From contig NZ_KZ614149.1 of NCBI RefSeq assembly GCF_002886255.1, forward strand, positions 868,001 to 932,000: 64,000 bases of DNA. Direction: 5' to 3'. Both the position numbers and the translations under genes were made by a program. This stretch comes from Alteribacillus bidgolensis (lineage in GTDB: Bacteria; Bacillota; Bacilli; Bacillales; Marinococcaceae). The notes below the pieces were generated by a model. The model ran no database searches. It was not told the origin of the DNA and worked only from the letters and a program-made list of their open reading frames with translations. This document shows positions 8,483 through 16,511 of this stretch, in pieces. Numbering within the stretch: the stretch's first letter is position 1; each line of letters starts with the position of its first letter.

Positions 8483-9640
8483 ATGAGAATAGCGATTGTC
8501 ACTGAAACATTTTTACCACAAGTAGACGGCGTTGTTACTCGAGTAACAGCCACTATTAAATGGCTTAAAGAACAAGGCCATACTTTGTTGATCATAGCTC
8601 CGGAGGGAGTAAATGAATTTGAAGGAATTCAGGTCAAAGGTATTCCTGCAAGGTCCTTTTTTATTTATAAGCACAGAAAGGTCGCACTGCCCAACCCAAA
8701 AGTTGGACAGCTGCTTGATGAATTTCAACCGGATGTCGTTCACGTTGTAAATCCTGCACTTCTTGGAATGGCAGGCATTTTTTACGGAAGAAAATGGCCG
8801 CTCATTGCTTCCTGGCATACGAATATCCCGCAGTATGCTGATTATTATAAGGTACCATATTTGAAGCCAATATTATGGTGGATTTTAAGAACCCTTCATA
8901 ACAGAGCAGATGTAAATTTATGCACGTCCAACTCGGTCCAAAAAGAATTAACAGAACGGGGTTTTAAAAATGTCCACTTATGGAAACGGGGGGTAGATCT
9001 AAACAAATTTGGAGTGCAATATCGAGATGACGATGTTCGATATCGTCTATCTGAAGGAGAGACGGATAAAACGCTTTTATTATACGTGGGGCGTTTAGCG
9101 GCAGAAAAAGAAATTGAAAAAATTCGCGACGTACTGGATGGATCTAACCATTTTCGTCTGGCTATTGTAGGGGATGGTCCGCATCGAAGAATACTCGAAT
9201 CCTACTTTCAAGGAACGCCGACAGTTTTTACAGGATTTTTGCATGGGGAAGAGCTGGCAAAAGCTTATGCTTCCTCGGATATTTTTGTTTTTCCTTCAAG
9301 AACCGAAACCCTCGGTCTCGTTATATTAGAAGCAATGGCTTCCGGTCTCCCAATTGTTGTAGCTAATTCAGGACCTACCGCTGAACAGGTGACAGACGGG
9401 GAAAACGGGATGTTGTATGATCCGAAAATAAAGGATGACTTTAAAAATACCGTATTAAAACTTCAGGATGGAACGTTGAGACAAAAAATGGGATATCAAG
9501 CAAGTGAAACCTCTCACGCCTTTAGTTGGTCTGCTCCAAGCAATCAGCTTTTGAGTTTTTTCAATGATTTAAAAGGTTCAGACAAAAAATCTAAGATGTC
9601 TCTGTTCAAAACTCTGTATGTTAAAAAGAGAGAAAGTTGA
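8483..9640 (+). CDS. GT4 family glycosyltransferase
   Basis: A 385-residue retaining glycosyltransferase of the GT4 family. The N-terminal domain opens with MRIAIVTETFLPQVDGVV, typical of lipid-acceptor GT4 enzymes such as MgtA and mannosyltransferases, and the C-terminal EX7E motif appears in SRTETLGLVILEAMASGLP near residue 275. The start is the ATG at 8483 behind GGAGTGGG; the frame extends upstream to 8414 without a ribosome site. No membrane helix is obvious, so peripheral association is expected. A bifurcated glycolipid pathway with the GT28 enzyme is plausible but not shown. It ends in a clear terminator. Confidence 0.85.
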   Translation: MRIAIVTETFLPQVDGVVTRVTATIKWLKEQGHTLLIIAPEGVNEFEGIQVKGIPARSFFIYKHRKVALPNPKVGQLLDEFQPDVVHVVNPALLGMAGIFYGRKWPLIASWHTNIPQYADYYKVPYLKPILWWILRTLHNRADVNLCTSNSVQKELTERGFKNVHLWKRGVDLNKFGVQYRDDDVRYRLSEGETDKTLLLYVGRLAAEKEIEKIRDVLDGSNHFRLAIVGDGPHRRILESYFQGTPTVFTGFLHGEELAKAYASSDIFVFPSRTETLGLVILEAMASGLPIVVANSGPTAEQVTDGENGMLYDPKIKDDFKNTVLKLQDGTLRQKMGYQASETSHAFSWSAPSNQLLSFFNDLKGSDKKSKMSLFKTLYVKKRES

Positions 9641-9648
9641 ACGTGAAA

Positions 9649-9676
9649 GAGCAGGGGATGGCCCCTGCTCCTTTTC
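9649..9676 (+). terminator. Terminator after GT4 glycosyltransferase
   Basis: GAGCAGGGG pairs with CCCCTGCTC across a short loop, followed by CTTTTC, 8 bp after the stop codon. Confidence 0.85.
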
Positions 9677-9721
9677 ATATATTATTATAATTTAACATTT
9701 GAGCAGCCTATATATTTTATA

Positions 9722-10291
9722 TTATTGAAAAAGCTGAGGCTGAGATTGCTGCTGTCCTTGGTTGTTTTGTTGGGCACCGATTTGTCCCTGCTGTTCCTGT
9801 TGATTTTGCTGACCTTGTTGTCCACTCATTTGACCTTGTTGTTGATTTTGCTGTTGTCCCTGTTGCCCACCCAATTGCTGCTGTCCTTGTCCTTGCTGAT
9901 TACTTATTTGACCTAAATACTGTTGAGCTTGATTCACTGCAGCATTCATTTGGGTGAGAGCGCGGTTGGTTTGAACGTATTGCATTCCTTGATCTAGCAT
10001 TTGAATAGCTTGTTGTAATGTTTGTTGAAGCTGTTGATCGGCTTGGGATTGTTGTTGTTGTGCTTGAGTGGTAAATTGCTGAATTTGTTGTAAAAGTTGA
10101 TTTGTTTGTTGTCCCTGCTGTCCCTGTTGATTTTGCTGCTGACCTTGTTGTCCTTGCTGCTGCTGCAATTGATTTAAAGTGTTTTGCATTTGTCCCATTT
10201 GGCTTTTAAAAATGCTTAACTCTTCTGCAACCTCGGCTTCTGCTGAGAACCTAGCTAAATCTTCAACCTGTTTTTCAGTTTTTGTATCCAC
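9722..10291 (-). CDS. Glutamine-rich low-complexity protein
   Basis: A 189-residue protein in which I count 79 glutamines, about 42 percent. The first 35 residues are ordinary and charged (EKQVEDLARFSAEAEVAEEL). After that the chain is built of Gln-rich heptad-like stretches and GQQ/NQQ repeats, with a less repetitive helical section near residues 75-125 (QAIQMLDQGMQYVQ). The start is a GTG at 10291 with AGGAGG 8 bases upstream. Tails of this sort occur in spore-coat and exosporium proteins, and the neighbours are CotF-like genes, so a coat role is possible but inferred. No signal peptide or membrane segment. Confidence 0.75.
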   Translation of the reverse strand: MDTKTEKQVEDLARFSAEAEVAEELSIFKSQMGQMQNTLNQLQQQQGQQGQQQNQQGQQGQQTNQLLQQIQQFTTQAQQQQSQADQQLQQTLQQAIQMLDQGMQYVQTNRALTQMNAAVNQAQQYLGQISNQQGQGQQQLGGQQGQQQNQQQGQMSGQQGQQNQQEQQGQIGAQQNNQGQQQSQPQLFQ

Positions 10292-10628
10292 TATAATTCC
10301 TCCTGTGTTTATAATGGTGCAAAAGCACAACCATTATCATCCCCCTAGCTAACCATCATTATACGGGGCTTTACAGGGAGTTTGATTATATGGAGGGAGT
10401 GCTTTAAAAATAAATAAGAATAGGAAATTTATTGCATAACAGAACGTTTGTTCCATCTAACTAAACAAGAAGGGTACAGCAGTAGCAAAAGGAAGTTTCG
10501 TTAGGTCAAATGTATTAGTCAATAGAAAAAGCTAGGATATGATACCAGTAATCCCAGGTTTATATTGTTCGCTAAAGTGTCAGTCTTGATTAGCATAAAG
10601 CGTTCCAGAAATCTCGATATGCTTTAAA
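10292..10628. other. Intergenic stretch without a recognisable gene
   Basis: It holds the promoter region of the glutamine-rich gene on the minus strand and several short open frames lacking ribosome sites. I see no hairpin terminator or conserved element. Confidence 0.5.
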
Positions 10629-10812
10629 TCATTCTGGAGGCGATGGTGGTAAACCGATACCGTTTTTTTTAAGAATTTGTTCTTTGTTGATTTTTATTCT
10701 TCTTTGCTTTGATACGTTTTTCTTTAACTCCTGATCACCAGCTTGATTCATATAAGTCTGATAACCTGCAATTGGGCCGCTATTTGTAGAAAGGTTTGAG
10801 GATTTCCTGATA
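10629..10812 (-). pseudogene. Relic of a DUF3231 (coat-associated) protein C-terminus
   Basis: Read on the minus strand, the frame ending at 10629 encodes YQTYMNQAGDQELKK, then KKNGIGLPPSPPE and a stop. The spacing and the closing KENGIxLPPxPPE-type motif are characteristic of DUF3231 proteins, which are related to the CotF fold. Continuing upstream the homology (TFLQIAAQLQV) jumps by one base, and no start or N-terminal part is present. It is therefore a 5-prime-truncated, frameshifted remnant. It lies between the glutamine-rich gene and CotF-like genes. Confidence 0.5.
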
Positions 10813-10883
10813 AAATTTCCACTTATTCAGTCCTTGTTTTAAATTGGTTAACAAGGAATCCCCCTTTACTCTTAGAGCGCAAA

Positions 10884-11115
10884 TGAATGAAGATCACTTA
10901 GCCTGGCATGAAACCCTTGAACTCCATGAATTAGTCGCTTTTCAAAGCATTGGTTTGATGAAGTTAAAACAAATGTATCCCCAGGTTAGCATCAAGAACT
11001 TCAGCAGATTTATGGAGAAGCTATACAATCCTTGGTGCAAAACTTGAATGAACTGTTACAATTTTTCTGTGTGCTCCTAGAGACTCACAAGAAAGAAATG
11101 AAAAAGATCCAATGA
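10884..11115 (+). pseudogene. CotF-like N-terminal-half gene with a frameshift
   Basis: The first frame (ATG at 10884) gives [20 protein letters not shown], parallel to the intact gene at 12001 (AELHEMLVFKTNCLAKSKMM). Near base 11000 the matching sequence moves to another frame ([20 protein letters not shown]) and runs to a TGA at 11113-11115. That stop overlaps the ATG of the next gene in an ATGA arrangement, so the ancestral pair was translationally coupled. The shift would cut the product to about 54 residues. It could be a true inactivation or a sequencing error. Confidence 0.6.
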
Positions 11116-11351
11116 CAGGATTTTATGCTGGAGATTTATTGGGGCTTGCTAAGACAACAGTTCGAAATTATGCTATAGCTATTACAGAAACAGCTACCTC
11201 TCAACTTAGAAAGGTGTTAAAAAGACAACTAAACAGCGCTATTGATTTACACGCTAGAGTATTTAGGTTTATGTACCAACGAAGTTATTATCCCTCTTAT
11301 AATTTAGAAAAACTGTTACAAAATGATGTTCAAAATGCATACGAGCACTGA
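11112..11351 (+). CDS. CotF-like spore coat protein, C-terminal-half type
   Basis: A 79-residue protein with the CotF-family core: [22 protein letters not shown], a basic middle and a [11 protein letters not shown] end. It aligns without gaps to the gene at 12211-12480 (LLLAAKSGVRNCAYAITESA and YYHPYNLNEQL), so the two gene pairs are duplicates. It starts inside the stop region of the frameshifted partner (ATGA overlap). Deposition in the coat or forespore surface is expected by family. If translation depended on coupling to the broken upstream frame, expression may be reduced. A hairpin terminator follows the stop. Confidence 0.75.
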   Translation: MTGFYAGDLLGLAKTTVRNYAIAITETATSQLRKVLKRQLNSAIDLHARVFRFMYQRSYYPSYNLEKLLQNDVQNAYEH

Positions 11352-11362
11352 ATTTATAAGTT

Positions 11363-11387
11363 ACTTCGGAGGTTTCCGAAGTTTTTT
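11363..11387 (+). terminator. Terminator after CotF-like gene
   Basis: ACTTCGGA pairs with TCCGAAGT across a 4-base loop, followed by TTTTT. Confidence 0.85.
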
Positions 11388-11484
11388 GTACTTTAGGAAA
11401 GTTTAACTTGGCAAAAGGATCAAAGTATAAGAAAAACTAAGACTTCCGCCATTTGGACTCGGCGGCAAGTCGAGTTTTTCTAAT
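11387..11484 (+). repeat. Structured dispersed repeat, copy 2
   Basis: Same family as 1404-1500. The stem AAAACT-GACTT-CCGCC pairs with GGCGG-C-AAGTC-AGTTTT and the element ends GTTTTTCTAAT. It begins directly after the T-run of a terminator, so it lies in intergenic space between the CotF-like gene and the DUF2512 gene. Confidence 0.8.
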
Positions 11485-11556
11485 GAAAATGTAGATGCAT
11501 AAAATTTCATTATGGTTACACATCATAATATAGTCTTTGGAAGAAAGGAGGTAATA

Positions 11557-11922
11557 ATGAAACATGTCATTGCGTTAATAATAAAAACGGTTCTTGTTCT
11601 TTTTGTACTGGTTGCTATTTTATCTTTGGCAAATGATTATGGTGTAGGAAATGTAATAGGACTGTCTCTGATTGTTGTTGGAGCAGCATATATTATAGGG
11701 GATTTGTTTGTTTTACAGTCAACTAATAATTGGGTTTCAACGATTGCAGATGTCGGTCTTTGTACTTTAGTTATATGGTTCATTGGGCCATACATTTTGA
11801 ATGCTCACGTTCCATTTATTTTAGCTTTCCTTTCCGCTCTTTTTATAGGTGCTGGAGAATGGTTTTTTCACAAATATGTTATTAATGCAGTTATTACTAA
11901 AAATCCAAAAGTGTACTCATAA
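11557..11922 (+). CDS. DUF2512 (YndM-like) integral membrane protein
   Basis: A 121-residue protein with four hydrophobic segments: IALIIKTVLVLFVLVAIL, a GLSLIVVGAAYIIGDLFVL stretch, TIADVGLCTLVIWFIG and FILAFLSALFIGAGEWFFH. This matches the four-helix DUF2512 family common in Bacillus (YndM), whose function is not established. The start is the ATG at 11557 behind GAAAGGAGG. It stands alone between CotF-like gene pairs; a link to sporulation is suggested only by position. Confidence 0.78.
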   Translation: MKHVIALIIKTVLVLFVLVAILSLANDYGVGNVIGLSLIVVGAAYIIGDLFVLQSTNNWVSTIADVGLCTLVIWFIGPYILNAHVPFILAFLSALFIGAGEWFFHKYVINAVITKNPKVYS

Positions 11923-12000
11923 TTTGATGATACCACTGCAATTAGAAGGAATGTGAATGAAATTAATTAGAAAGGACAATATAATCACGGAGGTGAAACA

Positions 12001-12201
12001 ATGCAACAACAACCAGCTGGATTAGGTATCCATGAAAAAGCAGAATTACATGAAATGCTTGTGTTTAAAACAAACTGTTTAGCTAAATCGAAAATGATGA
12101 AAAATCAAGTTCAAGATACAGAATTACAGCAATTATTGGACCAAGATATTCAAGCATCTACAGACAACATTTCTCAATTACAACAACTTTTACAAGGATA
12201 G
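12001..12201 (+). CDS. CotF-like spore coat protein, N-terminal-half type
   Basis: A 66-residue protein, KAELHEMLVFKTNCLAKSK followed by a Gln/Asp-rich helix (ELQQLLDQDIQASTDNISQLQQLL). This is the first helical hairpin of the CotF four-helix fold. It starts behind GGAGGTG, and the partner gene encoding the second half begins 9 bp after its stop, so the two are surely co-transcribed and the products may assemble into one bundle. It is the intact counterpart of the frameshifted gene at 10884. Confidence 0.75.
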   Translation: MQQQPAGLGIHEKAELHEMLVFKTNCLAKSKMMKNQVQDTELQQLLDQDIQASTDNISQLQQLLQG

Positions 12202-12210
12202 GGGATAAGT

Positions 12211-12480
12211 ATGCAAAATTTTAATGATAGAGCAGCTGCTACAGATTTATTATTGGCCGCAAAATCTGGTGTTAGAAATTGTGCCTACGCGATTACAGAA
12301 TCTGCTTCTCCAAATGTGAGACAGGCATTATCGCAACAATTGCAGCAGTCCATTAATTTTCACGAACAAGTCACAAATTATATGATGGATAAAGGGTATT
12401 ATCACCCATATAACTTGAATGAACAGTTACAAATAGACCAGCAGGCAGTGCAGCAAACAATGCAGCAGCCCAATCAATAG
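12211..12480 (+). CDS. CotF-like spore coat protein, C-terminal-half type
   Basis: An 89-residue protein with AKSGVRNCAYAITESASPNVR and GYYHPYNLNEQL, the CotF-family signature, ending in a Gln-rich tail (QQAVQQTMQQPNQ). The ribosome site is GGGGATAAG ahead of the ATG. It forms a two-gene unit with 12001-12201 and is duplicated at 11112-11351. Coat localisation follows from the family. No terminator of its own is seen; the inverted-repeat element starting 10 bp downstream may serve. Confidence 0.8.
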   Translation: MQNFNDRAAATDLLLAAKSGVRNCAYAITESASPNVRQALSQQLQQSINFHEQVTNYMMDKGYYHPYNLNEQLQIDQQAVQQTMQQPNQ

Positions 12481-12489
12481 ATTACACCA

Positions 12490-12719
12490 AAGGGGCTGTC
12501 ACATAAGTACTTCAGCTGAAATACACGCAAACTCCAGCGGTCGTCGGCTAAAAACGGTCACGTCCTGAGACCCAACACCGACATGAGAACGTCCGGTTCA
12601 TTAAAGCAATAGCTGAAGATCCCGCAGTGAGCGGTATTTGCTCACGAGGAAACTGAAGCGTTGCCCGCGGAAATCGAAGTGTATTTCAGCTGAATAAAAC
12701 CTTTTTGGGACAGCCCCTT
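12490..12719. mobile_element. 230-bp inverted-repeat element, MITE-like
   Basis: The ends AAGGGGCTGTC and GACAGCCCCTT are perfect inverted repeats. Inside them TTCAGCTGAAATACAC (12511-12526) and GTGTATTTCAGCTGAA (12679-12694) form a second 16-bp perfect pair. The centre has no coding frame and is more GC-rich than its surroundings (for example CCGCGGAAATCG, GATCCCGCAGTGAGC). It resembles short non-coding repeats common in Bacillaceae genomes. No clear target-site duplication is visible. Confidence 0.6.
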
Positions 12720-13010
12720 AATTATTAAAAATATTTGAAAGTAAAGGTGAGAATTCGAGTGTGCTGCGGAAAGGAAGCCTTGGTAAATATTTTCTGATTA
12801 AGGTGAAGTGAATCGTTTGGAAAACATACTTGATAACCCCTCTGAAAGTCTTCTTTCACAAAAAGTATTCCCCTTTAAAAAGGTCTTTTCATCTGTAAAC
12901 ATCTTTTACCAAATAGTTTCTGTATTAAAAATGCAGCTAGGAGCAGTTACATATAATATATGCATTTTTTTAAAACTTTACAGAAGAAACAGCAGTTTTT
13001 GGCGGCTTCT
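12720..13010. other. Intergenic stretch downstream of the inverted-repeat element
   Basis: It holds the 3-prime flank of the phosphodiesterase gene at 13011 and weak open frames that run into that gene on the opposite strand. No gene or terminator could be supported. Confidence 0.5.
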
Positions 13011-14480
13011 TTATTGGTTGAGAGGTGTGTTCATAATCAAATGCAGAATCCACGGTTTAAAATCTACAATACGCTCATTTTTTGGATACACCTCTGTTCC
13101 TGCCACAATCATAGGAACTAATGATTCTTGTTTATGCAAAGATCCATGTGCTGCTCCACCTACATGAAGAGGAGAACCTGTATCTTTAAATTCATATCCA
13201 GGTTTGGCAGTGATCACAAAATAGTTTCCCTTGTGTGATGTTAGGCTGCTAGAAAGGCGTGCGAGTGCATCTGGATAATCTCCATAGTTTATTTTATAGT
13301 TTTTTACTGTAATATCTAGAAGCCTTTCATCTCCTGTAATGGTCCATGTTTGCTCATAATGATCTTGATATAAACCACCTTTAGAAAAAGTGAATTTTCC
13401 ATCCTTCTCCCCTGAGACAACATGAGTTAATCCTTGTTCCTGCCATGCAATAATATCTATTCGTTTGTCCTGTTTTAAACTTGCCAGAATATGATTTTTT
13501 TCTACTCCATTGCCGAGGCAATAAACAAACGCCATTCGCTGATTCACAGCAAGAGCAATTTGATCTTTGCAGGGGATGGAATTATTATCTTTCATTATCG
13601 CAAAATCTTTCAGGATTTTTCTAAGGTTAATGACATAATGATGTTTATTATTGCCCATGGAAGCATGACCGTTGTCAGATAAAACAACCCACGTACACTC
13701 CTTAAGGGCTTTCTCCCAACTAGAATAAAGATTGAGAAGCTTTTGCAGTTGACGATCAATTTTTTGAATTCCTTTTAAATCCATCGGGCCTTTAAGATGG
13801 ATGCGTAAATCAAGATCTTGGATGACGCACATCGTAAATGGGGGAAGTTTGTTTCTTTTTATTAAATGTTTTAGCTCCTTACAGCCTGCCTTATAATTAC
13901 CAGAAAAAGTTTGGGGTGTGCTGGTAAATGGATTAAACTTTGAAAAAGAACCAAGGGACCATAAAGGCGGGGCCTGGATATGCCATGTGCCATTAAATCC
14001 AGTCATCCAGCGTAAAATTCTAGGCAGATGAATTTGCTGAATCGTATTTCCCCGATGTACAAACGCATTTATTGAGGCGCTTGCAAGTTTTCTTTCTGCT
14101 AATTCTTCATGTATTGTTTTTACTTGATTACTTAAATGAACATTGTTTAATTCAAAAAACATATCTTTAACAAACGAGGAAACTCCCGTTTTTATAATTT
14201 CTTTCACTCCGGTCCCATAATTTACTATTCTATTTTCACCTTCATGGTACCAAATGAGTGCTGGCAGGTGGTGTTTGTCAGCATACTCTCCGGTTAATAA
14301 TGTGCTTTCTATTGTAACCGACATGGTTGGAAAGGAACTGACAACATGAGGGAAGTACCTGCCTCTTTCCATTAAATATTGCAAAGCTGGAGCATGTCCC
14401 GTTTGAACAGCTTCCTCTAATGGAGTTGACATTAAAGTATCAATAATTAATAAAATAACTGGTTTTGGAGTTGTAATCAT
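13011..14480 (-). CDS. Alkaline-phosphatase-fold phosphodiesterase (copy 2)
   Basis: A paralog of 4546-6015 sharing its whole architecture over about 489 residues: LLIIDTL with the metal Asp, SFPTMSVTIESTLLTG with the Thr nucleophile, DLDLRIHLKGPMD, VLSDNGHAS and a terminal HGSLH. DLDLRIH replaces DHDKNVH of copy 1, so one metal-site neighbour differs. No signal peptide. The ATG at 14480 follows a GGGGG tract; a GTG at 14483 is the alternative. It is divergent from an EEP hydrolase gene and precedes the second kinase/glycosyltransferase set, repeating the combination of the first cluster. Substrate unknown. Confidence 0.83.
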   Translation of the reverse strand: MITTPKPVILLIIDTLMSTPLEEAVQTGHAPALQYLMERGRYFPHVVSSFPTMSVTIESTLLTGEYADKHHLPALIWYHEGENRIVNYGTGVKEIIKTGVSSFVKDMFFELNNVHLSNQVKTIHEELAERKLASASINAFVHRGNTIQQIHLPRILRWMTGFNGTWHIQAPPLWSLGSFSKFNPFTSTPQTFSGNYKAGCKELKHLIKRNKLPPFTMCVIQDLDLRIHLKGPMDLKGIQKIDRQLQKLLNLYSSWEKALKECTWVVLSDNGHASMGNNKHHYVINLRKILKDFAIMKDNNSIPCKDQIALAVNQRMAFVYCLGNGVEKNHILASLKQDKRIDIIAWQEQGLTHVVSGEKDGKFTFSKGGLYQDHYEQTWTITGDERLLDITVKNYKINYGDYPDALARLSSSLTSHKGNYFVITAKPGYEFKDTGSPLHVGGAAHGSLHKQESLVPMIVAGTEVYPKNERIVDFKPWILHLIMNTPLNQ

Positions 14481-14598
14481 CACGAACCCCCGTAAGATTT
14501 AACATTAAGTTTAGCATGAATAGAATCGGGAGATTTATACATCTTACAGAAGAGATAAACTCATATTATAAAAAGTTACATTTAGAGGTGGAAAATTC

Positions 14599-15333
14599 GT
14601 GGAATTAAAGGTCATGACCTATAATATTCACCATGGTAAAGGTATGGATAAACAAATTGACCTGACCAGAATTGCCGAAGTCATTCAAAGAAGTGATGTA
14701 GATATAGTTGGACTGAACGAAGTAGATAAGCATTTTTCAAAACGAAGCCATTATCAAGATCAAGTCTATGAGCTTGCAAAAAAATTGAATATGTACCACG
14801 GTTATGGCCCAGCTATTTCTTTAAAATCTAAAAATTCTTATGAGCAGAGGCAATATGGAAATGCCCTGCTGTCGCGTTATCCAATTATTCAAACAAAGAC
14901 GCATTATTTTAATTTTATACCTTGGTTAACGGAAAGCCGGTCATTACTGGACGCTGCTATTCAAATAAATAAGAAGTTCGTTCAAATCGATGTTACACAT
15001 CTTAGTCTTAATCCCATTCTTCATCAGATGCAAACGAATTTTATTATGAATCAGTGTAAAAAGTATACTCGCCCCCTTATCATTATGGGAGATTGTAATA
15101 TGAAACCAGGGTCAAGGGGATGGAATAAAATTAACAGCCACTTTCAAGATGTTTGGAATGCAGCAGGTAATGGAGAAGGGTATACCTATTCATCGAATCG
15201 CCCGAGATATAGATTAGACTATATATTTACCAGTCCTGATTTATATATTATTAATACAGAACTCGTAACAGTAAAGCCAATGGCCTCTGATCACTTTCCA
15301 TTAAAAACTACACTCCGTTTTGAAACCAATTAA
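14599..15333 (+). CDS. Endonuclease/exonuclease/phosphatase (EEP) family hydrolase
   Basis: A 244-residue member of the DNase I-like fold. Catalytic motifs in order: MTYNIHHGKG (Asn), VGLNEVDKHF (metal Glu), IMGDCNMKPGS (Asp-Asn) and MASDHFPLKT (Asp-His). The family includes nucleases, sphingomyelinases and inositol-phosphate phosphatases; lack of DNA-repair signatures and the lipid-gene context favour a phosphodiester or phosphoester lipid substrate, which is inference. The start is a GTG at 14599 behind GAGGTGG. Its stop overlaps the end of the convergent lipid-kinase gene by 4 bp. Confidence 0.82.
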   Translation: MELKVMTYNIHHGKGMDKQIDLTRIAEVIQRSDVDIVGLNEVDKHFSKRSHYQDQVYELAKKLNMYHGYGPAISLKSKNSYEQRQYGNALLSRYPIIQTKTHYFNFIPWLTESRSLLDAAIQINKKFVQIDVTHLSLNPILHQMQTNFIMNQCKKYTRPLIIMGDCNMKPGSRGWNKINSHFQDVWNAAGNGEGYTYSSNRPRYRLDYIFTSPDLYIINTELVTVKPMASDHFPLKTTLRFETN

Positions 15334-16238
15334 TTTTTCTGTGAGCTAAAAACATGGAGATGCTGGGGCAGCACTTTAAATTGAAAGTCCTGTATTTGGT
15401 ATTTTTCCCCATCAAGGTTAAGTGCTATGGAATCTGGAATCGAAAAACGTCCTGATTGTATTTTAGTATGACTTATAATAGAAGAATTGTTTGATAGGCG
15501 GCACAGTTTAGCTATCAGTATTAAAAAAAGCTGGATTCGATTTGTTTTTTTACAGGCGAGAAGATGGAAATAACCATCGTCATTTGTGGAGCTTGTAATA
15601 AGACGTTCAAAGGGACCGACAGCGTTTCCATTCATAATTAAAAATAAAGATAAATCCGAAAGTACTTTATCAGTGGATACATTTACGGTAATCGGGGTGG
15701 ATTGTTTTGTCATAAAAAATGTTTTAAGAAAGTAAAGAACATAAGCCCACTCCCCTATATAGGATTTAAGCAGGGGTGAAGTTTTATAAGTTATATCAGA
15801 TAACCACCCTGCTGATGCAATGTTAACAAAGTATTGGCTGCCAAATTTTCCAATGTCAATCGGTCTTATATTATTATTTTCAATGACAGAAAGAGCTTGA
15901 GTTATACTGGATGATACTCCGATGTATTGAGCAATTTCATTGCTTGTTCCAAATGGAAAAATTCCTATTTGAGGACGATTTTCTTCTTCCGCTAAAATCT
16001 GTAAACAATAGTTTATGGTACCGTCGCCTCCTGCGATGAAGATCGCATCCCATTTATTTGTACATGCTTTCTTTAATGCTATTTCAATACCCTTGCTTTC
16101 TGTTACCTTTTGAACGAAGAGTACATAGCCCATTTCCTGAAGTTTGGCTGTTATTTTCGGAAAGCTTTTATGGATTTTTCTTTGCCCTGAAAAGGGATTA
16201 TATATCATCAGTGCTTGTTTTTGTGATGTATGCTTCAT
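15330..16238 (-). CDS. Diacylglycerol kinase family lipid kinase (copy 2)
   Basis: A 302-residue lipid kinase with AGGDGTINYCL near residue 68 and PFGTSNEIAQYIG near 91. The second motif differs from the usual PxGTxNDFAR by Glu in place of Asp-Phe, and SLNLDGEKY near the C-terminus carries the expected DGE. It is more diverged than copy 1, so it may use another lipid. Tail-to-tail overlap with the EEP gene leaves no room for a terminator. It is divergent from the second GT28 gene. Confidence 0.83.
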   Translation of the reverse strand: MKHTSQKQALMIYNPFSGQRKIHKSFPKITAKLQEMGYVLFVQKVTESKGIEIALKKACTNKWDAIFIAGGDGTINYCLQILAEEENRPQIGIFPFGTSNEIAQYIGVSSSITQALSVIENNNIRPIDIGKFGSQYFVNIASAGWLSDITYKTSPLLKSYIGEWAYVLYFLKTFFMTKQSTPITVNVSTDKVLSDLSLFLIMNGNAVGPFERLITSSTNDDGYFHLLACKKTNRIQLFLILIAKLCRLSNNSSIISHTKIQSGRFSIPDSIALNLDGEKYQIQDFQFKVLPQHLHVFSSQKN

Positions 16239-16511
16239 AATACAAACCTCATCTATGCACGTTTTTAACCTGCAATTTGTTCCTCTTCATTTGGTTCTTT
16301 TTTAGATTGGACAATATCTTCGTTTTTACACGCTTGTTTTTATAGGAAATCGACATAGCCTTCACGCAAACTTCTTTGTATGTTGAATAATTTTGCCTCC
16401 ATACACGAAAAATACTCGAAGCAGATTACATTATTCAACTATCTTATTAAGAGCCATTTAATTCAAAACTCAATCCCTGCTGTTTCAGCAAATAAAGAGA
16501 GGCGTATCGAT

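Noticed and set aside
9725..9916. Leucine-rich plus-strand frame
   Set aside because: It is the reverse complement of the CAG/CAA repeats of the glutamine-rich gene, which turns Gln codons into Leu codons.
12808..13167. 119-codon plus-strand frame
   Set aside because: It runs 150 bp into the phosphodiesterase gene on the opposite strand, has only a weak ribosome site and atypical composition.
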